A stretch of DNA of 41,222 nt from Lachnospiraceae bacterium. Lineage in GTDB: Bacteria > Bacillota > Clostridia > Lachnospirales > Lachnospiraceae. Each line of letters begins with the position of its first letter. Positions within the stretch are counted from its first letter, which is position 1. A program made the translations under genes and the position numbers. Under the pieces are notes generated by a model. The model searched no databases and was not told the origin of the DNA. It worked only from the letters and a program-made list of their open reading frames with translations. The stretch spans positions 1 through 41,222 of the forward strand of contig JAEELW010000092.1 of NCBI GenBank assembly GCA_016282915.1, read 5' to 3'. Below are positions 1 to 7,896 of this stretch, piece after piece.

Positions 1-82
1 AGTATAGTAGACTAAGGGCTCACGCCCTTAGCCCCTCACAGATCCGTGCGTGCGGCTTGCCCGCACACGGCTCCTCACAGCA
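1..82 (-). mobile_element. Group II intron 3' fragment (domains V and VI)
   Basis: Read on the minus strand, positions 73-41 begin GAGCCGTGTGCGG and return as CCGCACGCACGG. This matches the catalytic domain V hairpin of bacterial group II introns, including the AGC triad. It is followed by a second perfect 8-bp hairpin at 31-12 (CTAAGGGC, loop GTGA, GCCCTTAG) in the position of domain VI, then a CTACTAT-type intron end. The intron body and its reverse transcriptase should lie at higher coordinates on this strand, but the next gene ends at 215, only about 130 bases away. This is therefore a tail without the 5' part. The 83-214 gap is AT-rich and shows nothing else I recognise. Confidence 0.6.
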
Positions 83-214
83 ACATTCACTCTAATATAG
101 CGTATAGTAAATCTTAGGCTTATATTCCTTTGTATTAAATTATAATAGTCAAACAATCACTTACTGAATTCCTGCTGAATTTCTTGCATAAAAGCAAAGA
201 AGTAAATCCTATAA

Positions 215-2839
215 TCAAATTATCCCGGGATCCGTCTGTAAGGTTTCCGGGACAGTTTTGCTTCCCCCCCTAAACGCGATCACCAGATGTTCCTTTGAAA
301 CATCATCATATATCGCACATTTTCGACCACTCAGATCATACACGTGCACGATATCCGTCAACATCTCTTTTTCTTCAAATTCCGTAACCCGATCCGGAAA
401 GCCCTCCAGCTTCTCCGGATGATAGTGCAGTGTTTTCTCATTATGAAAAACTGCCGTATATAAAATCTGCGCCTCTACCAGATCCTGAAAGATATGACTG
501 CCATAGGATAGTTCCGGATTGTACCCCGCTTTCGTCTCTTCCGTCTCACAGATGATCTCATAGCCACTGATGTCCGCAAACGATGTCGGTACTCCCAGTT
601 CCGGAGAAGACGTCCCTACACGTCCCGGCACGATCAGCATCATATGCTTATTGGTATCCCGGTAATGCCAGTTGATCTTCGATACCAGTTTTGCCACCAG
701 ATCTTTTTCTTTATAAGGCATATTGTAATATTTGATCGGATCCACATAAACAATAAGATCCAGTTCCGTCGTCTTTGCGATCCCCATAGAGGCACCTATA
801 CTCTCCAGCAGAATATCTTCGTCCGCGATATCCACCGGGATCACCACGCCGCCTTCCACTCTCTGCACCTGCAACGGACGGCATTGCAGCAGATCCACCG
901 AATATTCCCCGTTGTCGGAAATATTTACAGTAAACTCAGTATCCACAGGGTATTCGTATTCGGTCTGAATACATGCCAGCATCCGCTTCATCTGCTCCAT
1001 CAGCGTCAGATTGTCTACCAGCCCCTTACAGGAGATAAACTGCACCGGGCGCCATCGCCCCATCTCCTGCAAACGGTTCTCCGCCTCCCAGTCATGTTCC
1101 AGCAATATCTTATCCAAATATTTCGGAAGATCCTTTTGTATCCCCTCCAATGGCAGTTTCTTAAGCGCATGCTCCGTCATATCGATCACTTCGGCTTTTC
1201 CCTGAGAAAACTTGTGTTTATCCGCCGAAGATGAATACGAAGTTTTCTCCGGCCGGTCCAGATTAACGATCCTCGGATACGATCCTTCCGTCCGGTCAAC
1301 CGCCGATGTTCCCAACCCCATCACCAGACGCAGCATGCCTGCTTTCGGATCGATCTCGTTCATTACCCGATATGGACTATAGGAGTAACCCACGCCTGCG
1401 GCACAAGGCATATAATAAGAACCGTAGTAGGATCCGGAGACTCGCTGGATCAGCAGCGCCATCTGTTCATCCCGCTTCTCCAGCCCTCGCCGTTTACGGT
1501 AATCCAGCGCAGATAAACTCATGGAGCTCGCATATACCACTTTGATCGCATGTTCAAATTCCGCAAGCCGCTCCTCCATATTTCCGCGGTTCACGCAGAA
1601 TACCGATTCATATTTTCCTGCAAAAGCATTTCCGAAACCGTCCTCCAGAATGGAACTGGATCGTATGATGTACGGGTCCTGTCCGTAATAATCGATAATA
1701 CGTAAAAACTGTTTCTCCATCGTCTCCGAAAACACACCACCCATGATCTTTTCGGCAAACTCTTCCGCCAGTGAAAAATAGCCCTCTTCTGTACGCTGCC
1801 GGATCCGCATATCCCACAGATTATTATCTACAAGATAAGTATAGTACATATCCGACCCAACATAAAAGGAATCGTGCGGCTCCAGGATATCCGCGATATC
1901 CGGTTCCCGGTTGCGAATGATCGCCCGTGCAAGCAGCATTCCGCATGCCTTTCCGCCGATCATTCCGGTCCCTACCATATGATCGCGTACCGCAAAATAG
2001 TCATGTGGTGTAAAGTTTCGCTTCACCATCTCGCGCATCTTCTCATCACGGGTCATCATGATGTTACACATTCGGTTGCATTCTTTCGTAATATCTTCGC
2101 CGTGATCAAAGAGCACCTTCGTACGTGTAAAGAATCGATCCCAGGAATCTGCATACTGCTCGTCTGCGGACCTTTGTGCCTGTCCCAGCGCCTGATAGAA
2201 TCGGCTGGATCTTACCCCGTCCAGGATCGGTCGAAATGCCCCTGTCTCCGGATCATAAGTATGCGGCAAAAACATGGTATCAGACGTCCGGTTCCAGACT
2301 TTTTCCGGACGCACATAGACATTTTTCTTATCGGAATAGACATCCAGAAAGAGCTGTGTTGTATTGTGCATCTTCCGGATGGCTTGTACGGAATGCTTCC
2401 CGCGGATGATCGGAAAAAACGCCACCGTATCCAGGGTAAACAGAAACGGACAGGTCACACGAAAAAAATTGCCCATCATCAGATCTGTCGCCCACGCTGT
2501 CTGCAGTTCCGAAAGACAGTCAAACACATAGAATGCATCATAGCCTTCCGCTTCGATCACGTTATGGATATCTACCGTAAAATTTTCAAACCGATGCGAC
2601 AGCGCCACATTCACACGCTTCACCTCCGGCCGCTCTTCGATCAGCTCCTCATGACTTGCAAACCGGAAATAGATGATATTCCGCCGATCCTCGATCGCCT
2701 GCCGCACATACGGCTCCATAAACAGTCTGAACTGCGCCAGATCGGTTACACGCCATACCACATTGTCCCCCAGCCGGATATTGTCCAATGCCGCATCCAT
2801 CTCCGGTATCCCGCTCTTCACCCTCTCAAACGCTGCCAT
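215..2839 (-). CDS. PPDK_N (ATP-grasp) family protein with degenerate RecA/KaiC-like N-terminus
   Basis: This 874-residue protein has an N-terminal region of about 220 residues that resembles a KaiC/RadA-type fold (GIPEMDAALDNI, then LGDNVVWRV where a Walker A loop would normally be), so that part is probably non-catalytic. The middle, about residues 290-660, resembles the ATP-grasp domain of pyruvate phosphate dikinase and PEP synthase; the best signature is RSSSILEDGFGNAFAGKYES. I find no phosphohistidine motif (GG-x-T/S-SHA) and no PEP-binding barrel, so it is unlikely to be a complete PEP synthase. The last 200 residues match nothing I know. Start: ATG with AGGAGG about 9 bases upstream. 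A phosphotransferase or regulatory ATP-grasp role is inference. Confidence 0.75.
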   Translation of the reverse strand: MAAFERVKSGIPEMDAALDNIRLGDNVVWRVTDLAQFRLFMEPYVRQAIEDRRNIIYFRFASHEELIEERPEVKRVNVALSHRFENFTVDIHNVIEAEGYDAFYVFDCLSELQTAWATDLMMGNFFRVTCPFLFTLDTVAFFPIIRGKHSVQAIRKMHNTTQLFLDVYSDKKNVYVRPEKVWNRTSDTMFLPHTYDPETGAFRPILDGVRSSRFYQALGQAQRSADEQYADSWDRFFTRTKVLFDHGEDITKECNRMCNIMMTRDEKMREMVKRNFTPHDYFAVRDHMVGTGMIGGKACGMLLARAIIRNREPDIADILEPHDSFYVGSDMYYTYLVDNNLWDMRIRQRTEEGYFSLAEEFAEKIMGGVFSETMEKQFLRIIDYYGQDPYIIRSSSILEDGFGNAFAGKYESVFCVNRGNMEERLAEFEHAIKVVYASSMSLSALDYRKRRGLEKRDEQMALLIQRVSGSYYGSYYMPCAAGVGYSYSPYRVMNEIDPKAGMLRLVMGLGTSAVDRTEGSYPRIVNLDRPEKTSYSSSADKHKFSQGKAEVIDMTEHALKKLPLEGIQKDLPKYLDKILLEHDWEAENRLQEMGRWRPVQFISCKGLVDNLTLMEQMKRMLACIQTEYEYPVDTEFTVNISDNGEYSVDLLQCRPLQVQRVEGGVVIPVDIADEDILLESIGASMGIAKTTELDLIVYVDPIKYYNMPYKEKDLVAKLVSKINWHYRDTNKHMMLIVPGRVGTSSPELGVPTSFADISGYEIICETEETKAGYNPELSYGSHIFQDLVEAQILYTAVFHNEKTLHYHPEKLEGFPDRVTEFEEKEMLTDIVHVYDLSGRKCAIYDDVSKEHLVIAFRGGSKTVPETLQTDPGII

Positions 2840-2862
2840 AACCCCCGCCTCCTTTTATTCTG

Positions 2863-2952
2863 TTATCCTATCGCATCATACTGAAACCGTAACAAATTTT
2901 TCTCCTGTTCTTCCCGACTCTCCCCGTCCTTATAGTCATTCAAACAAATCAT
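2863..2952 (-). CDS. Possible 29-residue small protein or leader peptide
   Basis: A short reading frame starts with ATG at 2952, preceded by GAAGGAG at good spacing, and ends with TAA 23 bases before the start of the PPDK_N-type gene. The peptide is rich in charged residues (it contains KDGESREEQEKN) and has no membrane segment. It matches no family I recognise. Its own ribosome site and its place between the upstream terminator (3024-3049) and the large gene are the main support. A chance ORF is a real alternative. Confidence 0.35.
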   Translation of the reverse strand: MICLNDYKDGESREEQEKNLLRFQYDAIG

Positions 2953-3023
2953 CTCTCACTCCTTCGATAGCCGGAACGCTCGCGCCGAGAGCTGTTGCGA
3001 TAACAACAGTTTCTATAAAACAA

Positions 3024-3049
3024 AAAGGCGTCCGACCATGGACGCCTTT
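3024..3049 (-). terminator. Intrinsic terminator after the azoreductase-like gene
   Basis: A perfect 10-bp stem (AAAGGCGTCC / GGACGCCTTT) has a 6-base loop and continues into a T-run on the minus strand. It closes the operon that ends with the flavoprotein gene at 3185 and separates it from the gene at 215-2839. The 3050-3184 interval is AT-rich and shows no gene. Confidence 0.8.
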
Positions 3050-3184
3050 GCCTTAACAATTTGATTATACATCATCAAGATTCCGTTTTCAATTCAAAAA
3101 ACACTCCAAATAAAGATTTTTATAGCTATAATGATCCGATAAATCATCAACACCTTAAAATACTCGTTTTCGCCATCATAGCGT

Positions 3185-3739
3185 TTATAAACCGACATTT
3201 CGTAATGCTTCTGCGATTATTCCTTCAATATCAGCACCTGCAATATCCAGTCCGATCGCTCGGATCTGTTTTACCTTCGCTATTCCATAAAAGTTCTGCG
3301 CCAGAGCCTTTACATATCCAAAACCGAATTCCTCCGGGCAGTAGTTTCCCCCTGCTGTTGTTATATAACAAAGCTCTTTTGCTTTACACATGCCTTTGGG
3401 ATACCCGTCTGCTGTATACTTAAAAGTTATTCCCAGAACATTGATCTGTTCGAAATACTGCTTAAGAGATGCCGGAAAAGACAGATCCCAATAAGGCGCC
3501 GCAATGACTATACTGTCTGCTTCCGCAAATTGTCTCGCAAGATTGAACAGCGGATCATCAAAGCTCCCCGCCGCAATAAGGCTATCGCGTTTTTTCAAAA
3601 AAGCCTCATCCACACTTGGGAAATCTATCTCCTCAAGCTTAACTTCTGTGATCTGCTCACTTTCCTTAGCCAGATATGCCTCCGCCAGTCTTCTTGTTCT
3701 TGATCCTGTCCTCACACAGGCATTTATGTACAGTATCAT
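3185..3739 (-). CDS. FMN-dependent NADH:quinone oxidoreductase / azoreductase-like flavodoxin-fold protein
   Basis: This 184-residue protein has a flavodoxin-2 fold. An N-terminal FMN-phosphate loop follows the first strand (ILYINACVRTGSRT). The APYWDLSFPASLKQYFEQ stretch corresponds to the P-x-Y/W-N/D-x-x-x-P-x-x-LK signature of AzoR-type enzymes, and TTAGGNY resembles the second FMN loop. Known members reduce quinones or azo dyes with NAD(P)H; the physiological substrate here is unknown. It is the last gene of a minus-strand operon, 16 bases after the Bcp peroxiredoxin gene, which suggests a shared role in oxidative or electrophile stress. ATG start with AGGGGAAGA upstream. Confidence 0.85.
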   Translation of the reverse strand: MILYINACVRTGSRTRRLAEAYLAKESEQITEVKLEEIDFPSVDEAFLKKRDSLIAAGSFDDPLFNLARQFAEADSIVIAAPYWDLSFPASLKQYFEQINVLGITFKYTADGYPKGMCKAKELCYITTAGGNYCPEEFGFGYVKALAQNFYGIAKVKQIRAIGLDIAGADIEGIIAEALRNVGL

Positions 3740-3755
3740 TCTTCCCCTACCCCTT

Positions 3756-4208
3756 CTACAGCTCTTCCAGCATCTCCTGAGGATTATCGGCGGCCTTCAC
3801 TTTGTCCATAGCCTTTACTATGATCCCTTTTTCATCAATAAGATAAGTGGTTCTCACTACTCCCATCGTAACTTTACCGGAGCTTTTCTTCTCCTTCCAA
3901 ACATCATATGCTTTGATTGCCATAAGTTCGGTATCGGAAAGCAGAGTAAACGGCAGACCATATTTTTCTTCAAACTTTTTGTGTGATTCAACTGAATCCT
4001 TACTTATACCGATTACAACGGCACCTTTTTCACGTATCTGTGGATACCTCTCAGCAAATCCGCAGGCCTGCTTGGTACATCCCGAAGTATTATCTTTCGA
4101 ATAGAAATACAGGATCACTCTCTTTCCCTTAAACTCCGACAATGTATGAATCTTCCCGTTCTGATCCGGAAGCTTAAAATCCGGTGCTTTTGAGCCCACC
4201 TCTAACAC
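3756..4208 (-). CDS. bcp: Thioredoxin-dependent thiol peroxidase, Bcp/PrxQ-type peroxiredoxin
   Basis: This 150-residue protein has the normal length for Bcp. It shows the AhpC/TSA fold, with peroxidatic Cys44 in TSGCTKQACGF and a second cysteine five residues later (Cys49), the typical PrxQ arrangement with an intramolecular disulfide. It reduces hydroperoxides in the cytosol with thioredoxin. The start is GTG, preceded by AAGGAGG at 8 bases. It sits between the dCMP deaminase gene and the azoreductase-like gene with short gaps, consistent with one transcript. Confidence 0.92.
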   Translation of the reverse strand: MLEVGSKAPDFKLPDQNGKIHTLSEFKGKRVILYFYSKDNTSGCTKQACGFAERYPQIREKGAVVIGISKDSVESHKKFEEKYGLPFTLLSDTELMAIKAYDVWKEKKSSGKVTMGVVRTTYLIDEKGIIVKAMDKVKAADNPQEMLEEL

Positions 4209-4251
4209 TATATCATCCTCCTTCCGTTAGATCTCTGATGTCTTTTGATCG

Positions 4252-4749
4252 TCATCCCAAATCATCACTGACCACCCACCGCAGATCCTCCGCAGGGATT
4301 ACTTTGTACTCGTCCTCACCTTTCCCGGTGCGCATATATACACTTCTGATACCAGCCTGAATGATCATCCTGGCACATAACGGACATGGTTTTGCCTCAT
4401 GTACGCTGTTATCCTCAGGATTCACTCCTGAGAGATACAGATCGGCATCCAAAGTCTGCTCTCTTGAACAGTTTAACAAAGCATTCGCTTCAGCATGTAT
4501 AGCCCGACATATATCGTATCCCTGTCCCTGATGCATTCCTTTTTCAATTCTCGGACATTTCCCTATATCACAGCAGTTTTTCTTTCCTCTGGGCGCACCA
4601 TTGTATCCCGTCGAAATCACTGCATCATCTTTCACGATTACTGCTCCGTATTTTCTCTTGATACAGGTGCTCCGATACGCAAATACCTCGGCACAATTAA
4701 GATATGTATCTATCTTAGATACTCGCCCGTCTTTCCCTGTTATAACCAT
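4252..4749 (-). CDS. Deoxycytidylate (dCMP) deaminase, ComE operon protein 2-like
   Basis: This 165-residue protein is a zinc-dependent cytidine/deoxycytidylate deaminase. The HAE motif (His85-Ala-Glu87 in AIHAEANALLNC) supplies one zinc ligand and the catalytic glutamate. PCPLCARMI (Cys122, Cys125) supplies the other ligands, and extra cysteines at 59-65 fit the second zinc site seen in many dCMP deaminases. It converts dCMP to dUMP for thymidylate synthesis. ATG start with GGAGA upstream. A remnant resembling the C-terminus of this family lies 3 kb away at 7839-7896. Confidence 0.88.
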   Translation of the reverse strand: MVITGKDGRVSKIDTYLNCAEVFAYRSTCIKRKYGAVIVKDDAVISTGYNGAPRGKKNCCDIGKCPRIEKGMHQGQGYDICRAIHAEANALLNCSREQTLDADLYLSGVNPEDNSVHEAKPCPLCARMIIQAGIRSVYMRTGKGEDEYKVIPAEDLRWVVSDDLG

Positions 4750-4803
4750 CTTCTGTCTCCTTAAACCACATCAATATCAACTGTTTCTTATGACATTGCC
4801 TTA

Positions 4804-5391
4804 TTAGAAAACAGTCTTAGTATCCTTTTCTACAGCTTCATACAGATCTTTTCCCATTTTTGCTTCAAAGTATTCTTTCAGATCAAGATTCGTCTGCCAT
4901 TTTCCGGGGTCGTATGAGCCATAACGCCTCTTTACATCAGACATGCGGTCAATTATATCCATTATTCCCTCCGCTCCAGCAATAGCATCACATAATTGGA
5001 TCAGCTTATCATAATCATCCTGCTCTGTTTCTTTAAGCTTCTCACGGATCATTTCGGTATCTTCTTCGGAGGTGTCGAATTTACCCACATAAGCTTCTAT
5101 CTTATCTTCATTGAATGAATGCGTCAGGCATATTCTGGCGACCTCATCATACCCGAGGGACATCATGTATTTATATCCTTCGGAAACATGTTTCAGATGA
5201 AACACCCCGAATTTTCGGCCAATATCATGTAAAAGACCTAATACATAGGCCTTCTCAGGATCCATTCCTGCGTATTGCGCAATCTTCTCTGCACAATGCG
5301 CGGTTATCCTGCTATGACTGACCCACTGTCCGGGATTGCAGGTTTCTGCATCTTTTAACAGCTTCTCAGCTTCTTCTCTTGTCGGGTACAT
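4804..5391 (-). CDS. HD-domain metal-dependent phosphohydrolase
   Basis: This 195-residue protein has the HD superfamily signature: His in SRITAHCAEKIA, then His55-Asp56 in LGLLHDIGRKFG, and further conserved histidine/aspartate positions around ICLTHSF and QLCDAIAGAEG. Such proteins hydrolyse phosphate esters of nucleotides; no substrate can be read from the sequence. Its place upstream of dCMP deaminase makes a nucleotide-related role plausible but unproven. ATG start with a GAGAGG ribosome site about 10 bases upstream. Confidence 0.8.
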   Translation of the reverse strand: MYPTREEAEKLLKDAETCNPGQWVSHSRITAHCAEKIAQYAGMDPEKAYVLGLLHDIGRKFGVFHLKHVSEGYKYMMSLGYDEVARICLTHSFNEDKIEAYVGKFDTSEEDTEMIREKLKETEQDDYDKLIQLCDAIAGAEGIMDIIDRMSDVKRRYGSYDPGKWQTNLDLKEYFEAKMGKDLYEAVEKDTKTVF

Positions 5392-5457
5392 ACTGAATAT
5401 TACCTCTCTACTTCCATTCTATGCCAAAACTACACCGTCCAGGTCACATATCGATTT

Positions 5458-6012
5458 TTAGAGGAAAACAACCTTTCCATCCTCTATCCGATATATTGCA
5501 CCTATGACCTTTAGACCGTTCTCCTCATCTTTCTGAATTTCCAGACTTGATTCAATGATCCTGATACTCTGCTCCACATTCAACACAGCTGCCTTATAAT
5601 CGTCCTTCTCTTCCCCTATTGCCCTTTTGATCTCATCAGTAATGAATTTGATAAACCCGTCGGGATCGTGGTGTACAGCGGCCGCTACGGCCCCACACTG
5701 GGTATGCCCCAAAACAACGATCAGATTTGTCCCCAGATGGCCAGCAGCATACTCAATACTCCCGAGTTGATGATCATCTATCACATTACCTGCCACACGG
5801 ATCGTGAATAGATCTCCTATGGCCGCATGAAAAATCCTCTCCGGTATTACCCTGGAATCAGAGCAGCTTATTATGATCGCATAGGGTTCCTGTCCATTCT
5901 TAGCAAAGTGCTCCAGGATTGCTGAAGAAATGTCTGTCTTGAAAGTATCAGTCGAAATATACTGATCGTTGCCCTCCTTAAGCCGGGCGATTGCCTCTTC
6001 CGCTGTTATCAT
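5458..6012 (-). CDS. Beta-class carbonic anhydrase
   Basis: This 184-residue protein has the beta carbonic anhydrase zinc site: Cys50 and the Asp52/Arg54 dyad in SCSDSRVIPE, and His103/Cys106 in LGHTQCGAV. It interconverts CO2 and bicarbonate. Length is normal for the small clostridial type. It appears to be the first gene of the operon that runs leftward to 3185; the gap to the HD gene is 66 bases. ATG start with GGAGAAAA upstream. Confidence 0.9.
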   Translation of the reverse strand: MITAEEAIARLKEGNDQYISTDTFKTDISSAILEHFAKNGQEPYAIIISCSDSRVIPERIFHAAIGDLFTIRVAGNVIDDHQLGSIEYAAGHLGTNLIVVLGHTQCGAVAAAVHHDPDGFIKFITDEIKRAIGEEKDDYKAAVLNVEQSIRIIESSLEIQKDEENGLKVIGAIYRIEDGKVVFL

Positions 6013-6134
6013 ATATGTTTTCTCCCTATAACACTTCAGTATCCAAATGCAGGATCAGTTTCCATATTCACTTACTGATTCATTATACTTCTTGCATCAT
6101 TTCTCAACAAGATTTGCGGACTGTTTATACAATG

Positions 6135-6157
6135 AAAAAAGGAGCGCGTCCTTTTTT
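6135..6157 (-). terminator. Probable intrinsic terminator after the CmpB-like gene
   Basis: A 9-bp stem (AAAAAAGGA / TCCTTTTTT) with loop GCGCG lies just past the stop codon at 6166 and ends in T6 on the minus strand. The stem is mostly A-T, but the T-run makes it a credible end for the long operon coming from 11914. Confidence 0.6.
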
Positions 6158-6165
6158 CCGGCCGT

Positions 6166-7020
6166 TTATTCCTCCCGGCCTTTCCCGATCATATCATGTA
6201 TCCGGTCTATCATATCCTGATGCAGTCTGTGCCGCATCTCGGGGAAAGCACGTATCAGTCTTCCCATTCCAAACAGCCGATGATACAGGATGCTCTTCTG
6301 TATATGTTCGATCTTTGCCTCCAGCTCAAGCCTGCGTTGTTTATATTCTTCTTTTGCTTTATCCTGCTTTTCCTCCAGCAGCTTAACCGTCTGCATAGTG
6401 CCCTCCGCGATCACTTCCGACATTCCATCGCTGATACGCAGGATCGATCTCTGCAGTTCCTCCATCATTTCCAGCTGTTTATTCAGCTTAAGAACAGAGA
6501 GGGTCGTCATAATAAGGTCAAGAACCAGCGTAATGTATAACAGGACAAGTATCGCCCAGGCGATCTTCTCCGGCACAAGATCCGTCAGTCTTGAAATCTC
6601 CGGATGGATAACGCGCAGTACGAAAGCTATAGCCAGGCCCCATATGATGCTGAATCTCAAACATATGTAACCACGGAAATTAAACTTTTCCTTACTGTAA
6701 TCCCACCATCTCGCATGGAAAAGGACATCCAGTATAGCGCCTGCCGCCAGCTCGATCGTAGTAGCAAAACATATCCCGACTGCAAATAACAGCGGCGCAG
6801 GGAACATCTCAATATCACCGCTGTAGCCAAGCTTTTCACCAATACAGCGCACCACTGCCAGTACGCTCAGCACTCCGCACCCGTAAACGGGACAGATCGG
6901 CCCGTTAAGGAATCCGCGGTTTACCACCTTCCCCATCGTAACAGCATGATAACTGACCTCGATCCCCCAGCCGATCAGGGAATAGATCATGAAAAAACAT
7001 AATATCTGAAGAATAGTCAT
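6166..7020 (-). CDS. Putative ABC-transporter type IV (CmpB-like) membrane protein
   Basis: This 284-residue protein resembles the ABC_trans_CmpB Pfam family. It has several membrane segments in the first 175 residues, with the family's N-terminal pattern (FFMIYSLIGWGIEVSYHA, then GFLNGPICPVYGCG). A cytoplasmic C-terminal half follows that is strongly helical and charged (about 185-245), probably coiled-coil. The family is common in Firmicutes and its function is not established despite the name. ATG start with AAGGTG 8 bases upstream. It is the last gene of the operon, 35 bases after the IMPase. Confidence 0.78.
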   Translation of the reverse strand: MTILQILCFFMIYSLIGWGIEVSYHAVTMGKVVNRGFLNGPICPVYGCGVLSVLAVVRCIGEKLGYSGDIEMFPAPLLFAVGICFATTIELAAGAILDVLFHARWWDYSKEKFNFRGYICLRFSIIWGLAIAFVLRVIHPEISRLTDLVPEKIAWAILVLLYITLVLDLIMTTLSVLKLNKQLEMMEELQRSILRISDGMSEVIAEGTMQTVKLLEEKQDKAKEEYKQRRLELEAKIEHIQKSILYHRLFGMGRLIRAFPEMRHRLHQDMIDRIHDMIGKGREE

Positions 7021-7055
7021 TTGATCACACCTTCAGGATCCCTTCTGTTCTCAAC

Positions 7056-7823
7056 TCATCGAAAACAAGCCGGTATCTCTTTCACACCTCTCGCGCGGCA
7101 TATAACCGATGTCGCACCTGTATAAGAGAGAGGCTTTCCTTCCGTATCGGTGACCATGCACCCGGCTTCTTCCGCTATCAGGGCAGCTGCCGCATAATCC
7201 CACAGCTGTATCTTAAGTTCAAAATACAGGCTGCATCTGCCCATCGCTACACAGCACATGTCCCAGGCTGCCGTCCCCGATCTTCTGAGATCCACACATA
7301 AAGGCAGAAGCTTTTTTGCAATATCAAAAGTTCTGTCCTGCAGCTCCGTATAATATGGAGCCGTTCCAAAGACAGAAAGAGCGTCTTTTAATGGTGCCTC
7401 TGATGACATGATCTTCTCATCATTCATATATGCACCCTGACCCGAAACTGCCGAAAACGCTATATCGTCATAAGGATCATAAACAACGGCCATATGAGGC
7501 TTTCCATTCTTCAATAGCCCTACCGATATCACGGATGGTCTGTATTCATAGATAAAATTGGAGGTTCCGTCGATCGGATCGATCACAAAGCAGTAACCGC
7601 TGCTCATCTTGGCAGAAAAGACATCCTGTCCGTCTTCCTCACCCAAAAACTCCGCTTCGGGAAACAAAGCTTTTAAGCGTTCGATCAGAAACGCCTGTAT
7701 CTTCTCATCTGTTTCTGTACAGAAATTCGCATGACCGGATTTTTCCATGATCTTCGGTCGTTTAGCTGACAGCATTATCTCTCCGGCTTCTTTAACAATT
7801 TCAATTATACTCTTAACGTTCAT
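7056..7823 (-). CDS. Inositol monophosphatase family protein
   Basis: This 255-residue protein has the complete metal-dependent sugar phosphatase signature: GEED around residues 61-64, DPIDGTSNF with Asp82 and Asp85, and a C-terminal WDYAAAALIAEEAG metal-ligand motif. Members dephosphorylate inositol monophosphate, 3'-phosphoadenosine 5'-phosphate or sugar phosphates. The exact substrate cannot be decided here. ATG start with AGAGGAA upstream. It lies 64 bases after glycerate kinase, and the gap carries a dCMP deaminase remnant. Confidence 0.88.
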   Translation of the reverse strand: MNVKSIIEIVKEAGEIMLSAKRPKIMEKSGHANFCTETDEKIQAFLIERLKALFPEAEFLGEEDGQDVFSAKMSSGYCFVIDPIDGTSNFIYEYRPSVISVGLLKNGKPHMAVVYDPYDDIAFSAVSGQGAYMNDEKIMSSEAPLKDALSVFGTAPYYTELQDRTFDIAKKLLPLCVDLRRSGTAAWDMCCVAMGRCSLYFELKIQLWDYAAAALIAEEAGCMVTDTEGKPLSYTGATSVICRARGVKEIPACFR

Positions 7824-7838
7824 TTCCGGATTCCTCTC

Positions 7839-7896
7839 CTACCGATCAGCAAGCCATTCGTGATCCTTCGCCGGGATCAGCTTATACTCATCCCTG
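7839..7896 (-). pseudogene. C-terminal remnant of a dCMP deaminase
   Basis: On the minus strand this stretch reads GRDEYKLIPAKDHEWLADR and then stops. The intact dCMP deaminase at 4252-4749 ends with DEYKVIPAEDLRWV; nine of fourteen residues agree in the best-matching part. No start or catalytic part is present. Its upstream end overlaps the last codons of glycerate kinase in another frame, so a recombination or deletion seems to have joined the two. Confidence 0.6.

Noticed and set aside
1874-2884. A 336-codon open frame on the plus strand
   Set aside because: It is antisense to the ATP-grasp gene, whose protein has clear motifs and a ribosome site. The plus-strand product is rich in His, Arg and Cys in the way antisense frames are, and matches no family.
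2969-3020. Open minus-strand stretch IETVVIATALGASV before the 29-residue ORF
   Set aside because: No start codon or ribosome site belongs to it and it begins right at the terminator; likely chance.
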